46,438 nucleotides of DNA from Gammaproteobacteria bacterium (GTDB lineage Bacteria > Pseudomonadota > Gammaproteobacteria > Pseudomonadales > Azotimanducaceae), in assembly GCA_018666555.1 (NCBI GenBank), contig JABIZD010000088.1, positions 1 through 46,438 of the forward strand, in the 5' to 3' direction. Shown piece by piece: positions 26,052-35,038 of the stretch (positions are counted from its first letter, which is position 1; each line of letters begins with the position of its first letter). The notes beneath the pieces are model-generated. The model was not told the origin of the DNA. It saw only the letters and a program-made list of their open reading frames with translations, and made no database searches. A program made the translations under genes and the position numbers.

Positions 26052-27329
26052 TTAAAGTTCAAGCACGACTGCCGATAACGGCTCATGAGTACATTGATAG
26101 CGCGCCTGCTCCAAGCTCGGGTTGGCATATGCAGCCGGACCATCCACGTTCAGCAACTGGGTTTCCGGTTCATTAGCGACGCAAAAATTCTGCGCTGCAG
26201 GCAAGTGGCCATCGACTGCTGTAGCGGGATTTAAGAATCCATCCCAGATAATATTAGGGAAGTGACCCTCTGCTCCAAACAGAGCCAGTTTTAATTCAGC
26301 CAGCGCATCTGTGTCTGGCGAAGTTCCACCCCCGGAATACCGATTGTCATGTATGAAGATTCGCTCTGGATAAGGATCAAAGCCACTGGCAGCATTCCGA
26401 CCGGAATAGTTAGTCGAATATACACTCGAAATAATGATATGCGCGGTATCATTATCACGCAGGTCATTGTCAAATATTTCCACATCGTCATTAGAGTTGA
26501 CGGATATACCTGATCCAGCCGGTAATCCCGCTACTGCGCCTCCAGGCAGGGCAAAATTAGCGGTATTATTGCTGATTACCTGGTTTCTGAAGATCCGGGT
26601 TCGCGCACCTTCCTGGGGAAGGTTGGGCATATTAAAAACAAGAATTCCACCCGTATTGTGCATTGCAATATTGTCAAAAACATCTGCATCCAGAGTATTT
26701 TCGATTTCGATACCTGCCACATTAAACTCTGCTCTGGAGTTTCTCACGATCACGTTTCGCGACTGGCCGACATAGATACCCGCATCTGATGCACCAATGG
26801 CCACCACACCATCGATCAGCGTGTTTTCGGTTTGCACCGGGTAGATACCATAGGCACCATTAGCCGTATCAGGGCCATTGGTCCACTCGGTTCGCACCCG
26901 CCTGACAATAATATTCCTGCCTTCATTTATCTTCAGGGCATCCCCTTTTGCATCCTCAATTGCCAGGTCCTCGATGGTAAAATCGCTGGCCGTCACCAGG
27001 ACACCTTCAGCTCCCGAGATCTGTCCTTTAAAGCTTAATATGGTCTTATCCATTCCAGCACCGCGGATAGTAATACCATCAATATTCAGCGAGAGAGATC
27101 GGTTGAACTCAAATGTGCCCTCAGGAATGGTGATGACGTCACCTGGCTGGGCAGTTAACAGCGATGTCTGCAATTCGGACCAATAATCGTCTGTAGCAGG
27201 CACTGGCTCAACAGCATTAGGCTCAGCAGCATCAACCGCCACTGCAGTGGAATCGATATTTTCTGGAGATTGCTCACTGCAACTGTACAGGCAGCACAAC
27301 AGTATGGCTAACAATACGGTTTTCATCAT
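26052..27329 (-). CDS. Parallel beta-helix repeat lipoprotein (TIGR03805-like)
   Basis: This 425-residue lipoprotein has the leader KTVLLAILLCCLYSCSEQ (lipobox LYSC). The body is a right-handed beta-helix, with repeated short strands such as ITIRGAGMDKTIL, VLVTASDFTIEDLAIED, VIVRNSRAEFNVAGIEIEN and VFDNIAMHNTGGILVFN. Beta-helix proteins of this type resemble carbohydrate lyases or epimerases, but no catalytic residues can be assigned. The stop is 34 bases ahead of the cytochrome lipoprotein start, so the two form a pair that is conserved in other bacteria. Confidence 0.85.
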   Translation of the reverse strand: MMKTVLLAILLCCLYSCSEQSPENIDSTAVAVDAAEPNAVEPVPATDDYWSELQTSLLTAQPGDVITIPEGTFEFNRSLSLNIDGITIRGAGMDKTILSFKGQISGAEGVLVTASDFTIEDLAIEDAKGDALKINEGRNIIVRRVRTEWTNGPDTANGAYGIYPVQTENTLIDGVVAIGASDAGIYVGQSRNVIVRNSRAEFNVAGIEIENTLDADVFDNIAMHNTGGILVFNMPNLPQEGARTRIFRNQVISNNTANFALPGGAVAGLPAGSGISVNSNDDVEIFDNDLRDNDTAHIIISSVYSTNYSGRNAASGFDPYPERIFIHDNRYSGGGTSPDTDALAELKLALFGAEGHFPNIIWDGFLNPATAVDGHLPAAQNFCVANEPETQLLNVDGPAAYANPSLEQARYQCTHEPLSAVVLEL

Positions 27330-27524
27330 CTATCACTCTCGACTCTTCAAATCATAAATTTTATAGTCAGTATTCTGAATATCAACGAACTCGATTAAAC
27401 GAATACAATCAAACGAATACGACTAAATGGTAATAACGCAGCTACAAGCCTGACCAAACGCTTAATAAAACCGATCAATCCTGGAACTGACAGAACACCG
27501 AACTGAGGTTTAGCTCAATTACGA

Positions 27525-28595
27525 TCAAGCAAGCAAAGCACCACAGTCCATTCGCTGCAGCGCCGCCAATGACCTACCAAGAATCACTCGGCCCAGTTCT
27601 TTACCCCGCTCATTACCCGAGTCAAGTGTGCCACAGATCGCTATTGGCGTAATCATGGTAATCATAAGATTGATCCGGTAATCCTCCAGGCACTGGTCAA
27701 AACTATAATCCTTGACGCCATATTCCAGCAGCGTGTCATGGTATGAGCGAAGGCGCTGCATTTCCACAACAAGCTCGAGCTCCTTACTACAACTCTGAGA
27801 GCAGAAATAGGCGATATCATGAGGCCCATTACCGCCGGTCGTGTTCTGCCAGTCGACGCCGATAATGCTGACTTTGCCATCCTTGACGGGCAACAGCATA
27901 TTGTCGACGCGATAATCTCCATGAATAACCGTCTGCGGTCCACTCATGGCCCGGTCGAACAGCACATCGAACTGCTCACCTATTTTTGTCACTACCTCTG
28001 GCAGATTACCACTGAAGCACTCGGAAAAATTATTAATAGTGGGTTCCACTCCCGGCTGGTATATGACGTTCTGCCTGAAATCGGTTACCTCAGGATTGTT
28101 CTGATACTTTAACCAGGGATAATTTTCCGTCTTACCCCAGAAGGTGCCATGCATCTGTCCCGCCTGCCTGAACGCCAGCGCCATTACCTCCTCAGTACAA
28201 TCCTGCAACTGGTCTCCTGCTGCAGCATCACCCAGGTCCTCCAGAATCAACAGAAAATCCTGCGTCTCGGCATCGATATCGGCAAAAAGACACCTCGGAC
28301 TGGCAATAGGATTAATACTCGCTAGATGACGATAATAGTTAATCTCATTAGCATAAAAGTTCAAACTCTTCGATATATCAACATTGTCTGTCTGGGCAAT
28401 TACCTTGACGATAATACTCGTTTCGCTACCATCCGCGAGCTGCAGTTTTGCCCTGGCTATCGAAGACATTAACCCCACGCCCTCGCCTAACGGCTTTACC
28501 GAGACCGAAATCACTGGCTCGGACAGCTCATCCTTCAACAGCTCATTAGCTAATTCAACCGTAAATTCAGTAGCACTCTGCAGAACAATCGCCAT
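27525..28595 (-). CDS. Aminoglycoside phosphotransferase/ecdysteroid kinase-like protein
   Basis: This 356-residue kinase-fold protein has the Brenner motif VIHGDYRVDNMLL (catalytic Asp and following Asn) and the metal-binding segment VSIIGVDWQNTTGGNGPHDIAYF. The N-lobe lysine is in SIIVKVIAQ. In bacteria these phosphotransferases often accompany acyl-CoA dehydrogenase and SDR genes of unknown catabolic pathways. Antibiotic resistance is not implied. It is divergent from the SDR gene, with about 60 bases between the starts. Confidence 0.85.
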   Translation of the reverse strand: MAIVLQSATEFTVELANELLKDELSEPVISVSVKPLGEGVGLMSSIARAKLQLADGSETSIIVKVIAQTDNVDISKSLNFYANEINYYRHLASINPIASPRCLFADIDAETQDFLLILEDLGDAAAGDQLQDCTEEVMALAFRQAGQMHGTFWGKTENYPWLKYQNNPEVTDFRQNVIYQPGVEPTINNFSECFSGNLPEVVTKIGEQFDVLFDRAMSGPQTVIHGDYRVDNMLLPVKDGKVSIIGVDWQNTTGGNGPHDIAYFCSQSCSKELELVVEMQRLRSYHDTLLEYGVKDYSFDQCLEDYRINLMITMITPIAICGTLDSGNERGKELGRVILGRSLAALQRMDCGALLA

Positions 28596-28655
28596 CTCAC
28601 ACCTTCTTTGATTTACAATACGGCCTCATAGTAACGTAATCAGGAGTTAATCTAA

Positions 28656-29426
28656 ATGGATCCCGTATTCGAAAGATTCAGCCTTCAAAACGAGGTAGCG
28701 GTCATAACCGGTGGTGGTCGAGGAATCGGTGAAGGTATTGCGACCGACTTTGCCCGAGCTGGCGCAAAAGTTGTGGTCGCTGCACGGCGCACCAATGAAA
28801 TTGAGGCTGTGGCAGCAAGAATTCGAGAAATGGGTGGTGAGGCTATCGCTGTCACCACCGATGTTACTGATAGCCAGGCCCTCGAAAACCTCGCGGAAAA
28901 GACCATTGAGGCTTTTGGCAAACTGACTACCTGGGTTAACAACGCCGGTGGCTCTCCAGCCAGAATGCCTCTGAGAGAACTCCCCAGGGACGAATGGGAC
29001 CGGACTATCGAATTAAACCTGACCGCCGTTTATATGGGTTGCATGACTGCCGTCGCTCATATGAGTAAAGGTTCTATTATCAACATCTCATCTGGGGCGG
29101 GCTTTAGCCCGGTACCCGGTAGCGCCCATTATGGTGCTGCAAAAGCAGCTGTACATTCTCTGACCTGGACACTGTCAGCAGAACTTGCCCCCGACATTCG
29201 CGTCAATGCTGTTGCGCCCGGCGCCATACCCACCGAAATCATGTTAAAGGCCCTAAATAAAGATGAGTCTCAATTGGACGAATTACTAGACGAGTGGAAT
29301 ATTCCTCTCGGCAGGCTGGGCACACCAGAGGATATTGGCTCCGCCTGCGTCTATCTGGCCTCGGAAGCATCTAGCTGGGTCAGCGGTGAGATTATTCGAG
29401 TCGGAGGCGGGGCAAAACCCCGTTGA
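28656..29426 (+). CDS. Short-chain dehydrogenase/reductase
   Basis: This is a classical 256-residue SDR. It has the cofactor loop ITGGGRGIGEGIA, NNAGG, the catalytic serine region INISSGAGF, the catalytic HYGAAKAAV (Tyr-x3-Lys), and VNAVAPGAIPTE. AAARR after beta-2 suggests NADP(H). The ATG at 28656 follows AGGAGTT. Substrate unknown; the close 3-oxoacyl-ACP reductase resemblance is common to many catabolic SDRs. Confidence 0.93.
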   Translation: MDPVFERFSLQNEVAVITGGGRGIGEGIATDFARAGAKVVVAARRTNEIEAVAARIREMGGEAIAVTTDVTDSQALENLAEKTIEAFGKLTTWVNNAGGSPARMPLRELPRDEWDRTIELNLTAVYMGCMTAVAHMSKGSIINISSGAGFSPVPGSAHYGAAKAAVHSLTWTLSAELAPDIRVNAVAPGAIPTEIMLKALNKDESQLDELLDEWNIPLGRLGTPEDIGSACVYLASEASSWVSGEIIRVGGGAKPR

Positions 29427-29617
29427 TCAAATGCCATGTTGATAGCAACTGGAGTCCGCTGCTTTGCCATCGACAGAGTAATCGCTGCCAGGTAGGAAAA
29501 GCCGAGTCACAGCATGAGCGCGATTTCCTGGCATCCACTTTGCCTGCGCAGACGTCCACTAACCGCGCATAGCCATCCACAGAAACCGCCCAAAACCTCA
29601 ACTCAAAGGTAGATTGT

Positions 29618-30865
29618 ATGAGCAACATCGAGTCCAAATCAAAGAAAATACTAGCCGGGACCGAAGGCTTCAAAATTATTGCCGATGGGGTCTATATCCT
29701 CCCGGGCCAGGGCAATGCCCTGGCGGTAGAAACAGACAATGCGGTGATACTAATGGATAGTGGTGGCGGCGGCAGAATGTCGGCAAACATGATCCAACTG
29801 TTGCGCAAACACACTGACAAGCCAGTGTCAGCTATCTGCTATTCGCATGGCCATCTCGGCTACAACGATGGTGCCAGCGAATGGATCAGTCACAACCAGG
29901 ATCGTCATGATGCCGTCCCCCTGATCATCGCTCATAAGAACTGTCTGCACCGTTACCGTAGATACAGAGAAACACAGGGGCTGCAAACCATTCTCGCCCA
30001 GATGCAGTTCCCGGGCCTGCCGCTTCGCTTTAACCTGGTCGATCCCGACCTGACTTTCAGTGATCGCCTTTCTTTGTCAACTCAAGGTAGACGAATAGAA
30101 CTCCTGCATGTCCCATCTGAAACAGATGACTGCATTGCTTTGTGGCTACCAGATGACGGTATTTTGTATGCGGGTGCTGCCTTTCCAGGAACTACCCTGC
30201 CCAATATAGGTACGCCGCTACGCAGCCAGCGCTTCACCGTGCGGTGGGCAGAGTCGCTTGACCTGATGGCGGCTTTAAATCCAACAACGCTTGTGCAGGA
30301 ATTTGGTCCTGTGATCACTGATCCAACTGAGATACAGAATCGAATCACGAAAACCGCCTCATTGCTGCGCTGGTTCCGAGATGAGGTGGTTGAAAGGATG
30401 AATCTGGGGCTATCAGAGACCGAAATCCTTGCCGACATGCATTACCCTGATGATCTACAAGAACTGGATTACCTGAAGGCGCGTTATGGCGCCCCTGAAT
30501 ACATTGTCCGGGACTTGTATCGCCAGGAAAACGGCTGGTGGAGCAGGAATCCGACCGATCTACATCCAGCTGATAGCAGCGCAGCGGGTGATGCTATATT
30601 GAACGCAGTAACCGGGTCTGAAAGCATTATTAGTTATGCCAGACAGCTCGAAGATAGCGGTGAAATCCAACTGGCAATGCATGTCATCGACCTGATTGCA
30701 AATGCCGGCACTCTCACTGATCAGGTGCGTGCAGCTAGAATGGTCAAGGCAGGGCTTTGTCGTAAAAGGGCCAAGCAAGTGCGCCCTTACGTTTCAAAGG
30801 CGCTTTATAATTCCTCTGCAGATTTACTTGAAAAAGGCCATATTTCCTGGGTTGCTCCCCTGTAG
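29618..30865 (+). CDS. Alkyl sulfatase-like MBL-fold protein with degenerate metal motif
   Basis: This 415-residue protein starts with a metallo-beta-lactamase fold (GVYILPGQGNALAVETDNAVILMDSG) and ends with an alkyl-sulfatase dimerisation-like helical domain (YGAPEYIVRDLYRQENGWW and beyond). The normal HxHxDH metal motif reads H77-G-H79-L-G81-Y82, so the Asp and His of the second metal site are missing. Later segments LLHVPSETDDCIALWLPDD and PNIGTPLRSQRF match the sulfatase family. It may be a mononuclear enzyme of a distinct subfamily or an inactive homologue. The C-terminal sterol-carrier domain of full alkyl sulfatases is absent. Confidence 0.8.
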   Translation: MSNIESKSKKILAGTEGFKIIADGVYILPGQGNALAVETDNAVILMDSGGGGRMSANMIQLLRKHTDKPVSAICYSHGHLGYNDGASEWISHNQDRHDAVPLIIAHKNCLHRYRRYRETQGLQTILAQMQFPGLPLRFNLVDPDLTFSDRLSLSTQGRRIELLHVPSETDDCIALWLPDDGILYAGAAFPGTTLPNIGTPLRSQRFTVRWAESLDLMAALNPTTLVQEFGPVITDPTEIQNRITKTASLLRWFRDEVVERMNLGLSETEILADMHYPDDLQELDYLKARYGAPEYIVRDLYRQENGWWSRNPTDLHPADSSAAGDAILNAVTGSESIISYARQLEDSGEIQLAMHVIDLIANAGTLTDQVRAARMVKAGLCRKRAKQVRPYVSKALYNSSADLLEKGHISWVAPL

Positions 30866-30872
30866 CAGCTCA

Positions 30873-31871
30873 TCAATCCAGGAATACAACGCGAGTGCCC
30901 AGGTTACCGCCAGCAAGAAGATCAACAAATGCTGCCGGGGCACTTTCAATACCTCTTATTTCATCGACCATACTGGTCAACTGACCGGCGTCTAGCCAAC
31001 CAGAAATTTCCGCACGGGCCGCAGCGTATTGTTCAAGGAAGTCAAACACAAGGAAGCCCTGCATTCTGATTCGTTTATTCACTAACAAGCCAGGAATACC
31101 TTTTGGCCCGGGCTCGGGCGATGCAGTATCGTATTGTGACACCACGCCACAACAGACAATGCGCCCATTTAAATTCAAGCGAAACAGTGCCGATCCTAAA
31201 ACAAAACCGCCGGTATTATCAAAATAAACATCCACACCGTTTGGAGTAAGCTCCTTCAACGCGCCTCGGTAATCAGCCTGCTTATAATTCACAGCGGCAT
31301 CGAACCCCAACTGATCTGTTAACAACTTACATTTGTGGTCCTGACCTGCTATTCCAACGACCTGACAACCCTTAATCTTCGCTATCTGCCCAGCCAGATG
31401 TCCCACCGACCCGGCTGCAGCCGAGATCATTACTGTTTCTCCGGCTTCGGGTTGACCGATCTCTAATAACCCAAAATAGGCGGTCAGGCCATTCACACCC
31501 AATGGCCCTAAATAATGAATCGACGAACGCTCGGCAGGGATTTTCTCGACTGCGCGTGCCTTTTGCATCGAGTAACGCTGCCAACCCGTAGGACAAACGA
31601 CTTTATCTCCTTCAGAAAATTGCGCATCCGTTGATTCAACGACGATACCAACACCCGTGCCCCCCATAACAATGCCTGTCGTGGGTGCGCCTGCATAACT
31701 CGCGCTTCCCTGCAGGCCAGCCCTGGAACCGGCAGCAATAGCAAAAGCCTCGGTCTTAACTAACACCTCACCGGCTTCCGGTCGGCCTATTTCGTTTTCT
31801 TCGAGGCGATAGTTATCTGCTGACAATTTGCCGCTGGGCAGTTGGTCAATCAAAATCTGCTGGTTTTTCAT
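30873..31871 (-). CDS. MDR-family NADP-dependent oxidoreductase (CurA/PTGR-like)
   Basis: This 332-residue medium-chain reductase lacks a structural zinc loop. The nucleotide site is MISAAAGSVGHLAGQIAKIKGC, and PLGVNGLTAYFGLLEIG and YFDNTGG match the leukotriene B4/curcumin reductase group, which reduces enone double bonds. It is convergent with the MBL gene (seven bases apart) and divergent from the gamma-glutamyltransferase gene. Substrate unknown. Confidence 0.9.
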   Translation of the reverse strand: MKNQQILIDQLPSGKLSADNYRLEENEIGRPEAGEVLVKTEAFAIAAGSRAGLQGSASYAGAPTTGIVMGGTGVGIVVESTDAQFSEGDKVVCPTGWQRYSMQKARAVEKIPAERSSIHYLGPLGVNGLTAYFGLLEIGQPEAGETVMISAAAGSVGHLAGQIAKIKGCQVVGIAGQDHKCKLLTDQLGFDAAVNYKQADYRGALKELTPNGVDVYFDNTGGFVLGSALFRLNLNGRIVCCGVVSQYDTASPEPGPKGIPGLLVNKRIRMQGFLVFDFLEQYAAARAEISGWLDAGQLTSMVDEIRGIESAPAAFVDLLAGGNLGTRVVFLD

Positions 31872-31911
31872 TGTTAATTACCTTCATCTTTGCAGTCATT
31901 CTGCCCGCTTA

Positions 31912-31949
31912 TATCCTGCACGACCACCGTTTTTTTTGGTTGCAGGATA
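31912..31949. repeat. 9-base perfect inverted repeat in a divergent promoter region
   Basis: TATCCTGCA (31912-31920) and TGCAGGATA (31941-31949) are perfect inverted copies separated by 20 bases that include a run of eight T. The element lies between the divergent starts at 31871 and 32037. It may be a dimer operator or, on the plus strand, a hairpin; it does not have the form of a standard terminator. Confidence 0.6.
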
Positions 31950-32036
31950 AAGCCATCCGATTCAAGCAGGCGTTCAGGTAAACTTTGGCGGCTAACTCGG
32001 TTATTATCGGTTTCATCATAAAAAAAAGGCTCCACT

Positions 32037-33803
32037 GTGTACTACCAATACCGCTTATCTGTGATCGCTACCGCTTTACTGTTTGGATGCATGTCCTGTA
32101 ACCCTATGGGAGAAACTGTCCACAAGCCTGGCATTGAAGTGAATAAATCAGGTCCACAATGGCACCTGGGCGCAATGGTCAGCGCAGCCAATCCTCATGC
32201 CGTAGATGCTGCTACCGCAATCCTGGCTAAAGGTGGCAGTGCAATCGATGCAGTGATAGCAGCACATACTGTATTGGGATTGGTTGAGCCGCAGAGCTCT
32301 GGATTAGGGGGCGGAGCCTTTTTGCTCAACTATAACAACGCCACTGACGATCTCAGTTTCATTGATGGCCGAGAAACAGCACCGGCCCTGGCCAGCATCG
32401 ACATGTTCATGAAGGATAATGAAGCCATGGGATTTATCGAAGCCTGGCAAAGTGGCATCGCAGTCGGTACTCCCGGCGCAGTTGCACTTTATGCCAGTGC
32501 TCACCAGATGGGCGGCCGATTACCCTGGCCTGACCTGTTCGAAACCGCAATAGAACTGGCCAGTAACGGCTTCCTGGTTTCCCCAAGACTGGCTGGTTAT
32601 CTACCCGCCATGGCACGACGCAGCAGACTGGCTATCAATCCAGACACAGCGGCTTATTTTTATCCAGAGGGAGAAGCGCTCCAAGAGGGTGATCTGTTAA
32701 AAAACCCAGCCTATGCCGAAACCTTGAACCGCATTGCCAGCGAAGGTCCAAGTGCGTTTTATACCGGTGATATTGCGCAAGCGATTGTAAAAGCAGCCAA
32801 AGCTGAGCCCAATGGTGGATCGATAAGTCTCACCGACCTGGCCAATTACAGCACCGTTAACAGACCTGTTATCTGCGGCCCATTCAGAAATTTAAAGATC
32901 TGTACGACGTCACCTCCTTCATCTGGAGGCGCTCAGATTATGATTGCAAACCTATACGATCACCTCATATCTGATGGCTCAAATGATGCCGACAGAGTCG
33001 CTGCCTTTACAGACGCGCAAAGATTGGCTTATGCAGATCGAGACCATTATTTTGGCGATCCAGACGAAGTCGCTATCCCCCTTGATGCATTACTTAGCCC
33101 TGCTTATCTGCGACATCGTGCGACTCAGCGATTTGCACCCCAGGCAACACCGACACCGGGAGATCCCGCTACTGTCATTGATGACCTGGCAATGGTCCCG
33201 CAGTGGGCCAGGGACACAACCGAGGAAATGGCCGGGACGACCCACCTGTCAATTATCGATAGTGACGGCAATGCAGTTGCCATGACAGCAACCATAGAGG
33301 GCGCATTTGGCTCGCAACGCTGGGCAAAGGGCTTCCTGCTTAATAATGAAATGACTGATTTTGCCAAGGCTGTGCCCGAAGACGGGACCAGACTCGCTAA
33401 TGCAGTAGCTCCCAATCGCAGACCCAGATCATCTATGTCACCTACCATGGTATTCGATGAAGAAGACAATCTGCGTATGGTCACCGGATCACCGGGTGGC
33501 AATTCCATTCCAGCATACGTAGCCAAGACCATCATCGGCGTACTGGACTGGGGGCTGAGTGCACAGCAGGCCGTTGACTACCCAAATATTATTGCCCGCG
33601 GTGAAAAGGTCCGAGTGGAAATAGCGCAGCCTGAGGGCAAAGCCATTGCCGAGGATCTCAGCTCTCGTGGCTATAAGGTACAAGAGCGCGCCGGTGAAAA
33701 CTCAGGACTGCACATCATTGTGGTAGGAACTGATAGCCTCGATGGCGCCGCGGACAAACGCCGGGAAGGCAAGGTGAGTTCTATCAAGCCGCAAACACCC
33801 TAA
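32037..33803 (+). CDS. ggt: Gamma-glutamyltransferase, lipoprotein
   Basis: This 588-residue Ntn-hydrolase precursor should self-cleave into two subunits. The nucleophile is T401 in AGTTHLSIID, the equivalent of the conserved TTHxS site. Other family blocks are AVDAATAILAKGGSAIDAVIAA, GLGGGAFLL, and RPRSSMSPTMVFDE with GSPGGNSIPAYV. It has a short leader ending in a lipobox-like LLFGC, so it is probably anchored in the periplasm. Translation starts at GTG. It cleaves gamma-glutamyl bonds of glutathione or other conjugates and can supply glutamate and amino acids. Confidence 0.94.
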   Translation: MYYQYRLSVIATALLFGCMSCNPMGETVHKPGIEVNKSGPQWHLGAMVSAANPHAVDAATAILAKGGSAIDAVIAAHTVLGLVEPQSSGLGGGAFLLNYNNATDDLSFIDGRETAPALASIDMFMKDNEAMGFIEAWQSGIAVGTPGAVALYASAHQMGGRLPWPDLFETAIELASNGFLVSPRLAGYLPAMARRSRLAINPDTAAYFYPEGEALQEGDLLKNPAYAETLNRIASEGPSAFYTGDIAQAIVKAAKAEPNGGSISLTDLANYSTVNRPVICGPFRNLKICTTSPPSSGGAQIMIANLYDHLISDGSNDADRVAAFTDAQRLAYADRDHYFGDPDEVAIPLDALLSPAYLRHRATQRFAPQATPTPGDPATVIDDLAMVPQWARDTTEEMAGTTHLSIIDSDGNAVAMTATIEGAFGSQRWAKGFLLNNEMTDFAKAVPEDGTRLANAVAPNRRPRSSMSPTMVFDEEDNLRMVTGSPGGNSIPAYVAKTIIGVLDWGLSAQQAVDYPNIIARGEKVRVEIAQPEGKAIAEDLSSRGYKVQERAGENSGLHIIVVGTDSLDGAADKRREGKVSSIKPQTP

Positions 33804-33835
33804 CAAAATTACCTTTTTAAACTGAGGATTAAAAC

Positions 33836-35035
33836 ATGCGCAGAGCTGCAATTGTGTCACCTATAAGGACCGCCGTCGGCGGCTTCCTTGGCAGTCTCCA
33901 GCCACTGAATGCAGAGGATCTGGCAGCTCAGGTAATCGCCGAGCTGATCACCCGTACCAACATAGACCCCGAGAGAATTGAAGAAGTCATATTCGCCCAG
34001 GGGTACCCCAATGGCGAGGCTCCGTGCATAGGACGATGGGCTGCCCTGGCCGCTGACCTACCTCTCCATGTCGCCGGCAGCCAAGTGGATCGCCGCTGCG
34101 GTAGTGGTGTGCAAGCCATCGCTAATGCAGCAATGATGATCCAAACTGGCGCCGCAGATGTTGTCATCGCTGGCGGCGCAGAAAGCATGAGTAACGTCGA
34201 ATATTACACGACGTCCATGCGCCAGGGTCAGCGAGGCGGCCCGGTTACCTTATATGACCGACTGGAACGAGGACGCCTGCGTTCACAACCCGAAACACGA
34301 TTCGGGCAGATATCAGGAATGATCGAAACTGCTGAGAATCTAGCGACCGAATATCAGATCAGCCGACAGGATGCAGACAGCTATGCCGCCAGATCACAGC
34401 AACGCGCCGCGGCAGCCTGGCAGGATGGAAAATTTGATCAGGAATTGGTCACCGTTACGGTCCCCCAACGCAAAGGCGAGCGCCAAACTTTTGATTATGA
34501 TGAAGGTATTCGAACAAACACATCCATGGCATCCCTGGCTAAGTTAAAGCCGATCCTGGAAAACGGGGTTGTGACCGCAGGCAACGCCTCCCAACAAAAT
34601 GACGCAGCCGCGGCCTGTCTCGTTGTTGCAGAAGATAAACTCAGTGAACTGCAATTAGAGCCCAGCGCCTACTTTGTTGCCTGGGCCGCCTCAGGATGCC
34701 ACCCCGCCACTATGGGAATTGGGCCCGTGCCAGCAGTTAACAAACTGTTTTCCAGAACCGGCCTGGGCTGGAAAGATATGGACCTGGTCGAACTCAACGA
34801 AGCCTTCGCCTGTCAGGTACTGGCCGTACTCAAGGGCTGGGACTGGAATGACCCGGACAAACTCAATGTCAATGGTTCAGGGATTTCACTGGGTCATCCG
34901 ATCGGTGCAACCGGTGGTAGGATACTGGCGACCATGCTAGCTGAATTACACCGCCGCGAGGGTCGTTATGCGCTTGAAACAATGTGTGTCGGTGGTGGCC
35001 AGGGTATTGCTGCTCTGTTCGAGAGGGCTGCTTAA
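33836..35035 (+). CDS. Thiolase (acetyl-CoA C-acyltransferase)
   Basis: This 399-residue enzyme has all thiolase catalytic blocks: C88 in VDRRCGSGVQAI, the His in GSGISLGHPIGATGGR, and the second Cys in ETMCVGGGQG. NEAFACQ is also conserved. It carries out the last step of beta-oxidation or acetoacetyl-CoA chemistry. AGGA lies eight bases before the ATG. Three bases separate it from the FAD oxidase gene, so the two are co-transcribed. Confidence 0.95.
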   Translation: MRRAAIVSPIRTAVGGFLGSLQPLNAEDLAAQVIAELITRTNIDPERIEEVIFAQGYPNGEAPCIGRWAALAADLPLHVAGSQVDRRCGSGVQAIANAAMMIQTGAADVVIAGGAESMSNVEYYTTSMRQGQRGGPVTLYDRLERGRLRSQPETRFGQISGMIETAENLATEYQISRQDADSYAARSQQRAAAAWQDGKFDQELVTVTVPQRKGERQTFDYDEGIRTNTSMASLAKLKPILENGVVTAGNASQQNDAAAACLVVAEDKLSELQLEPSAYFVAWAASGCHPATMGIGPVPAVNKLFSRTGLGWKDMDLVELNEAFACQVLAVLKGWDWNDPDKLNVNGSGISLGHPIGATGGRILATMLAELHRREGRYALETMCVGGGQGIAALFERAA

Positions 35036-35038
35036 ACC

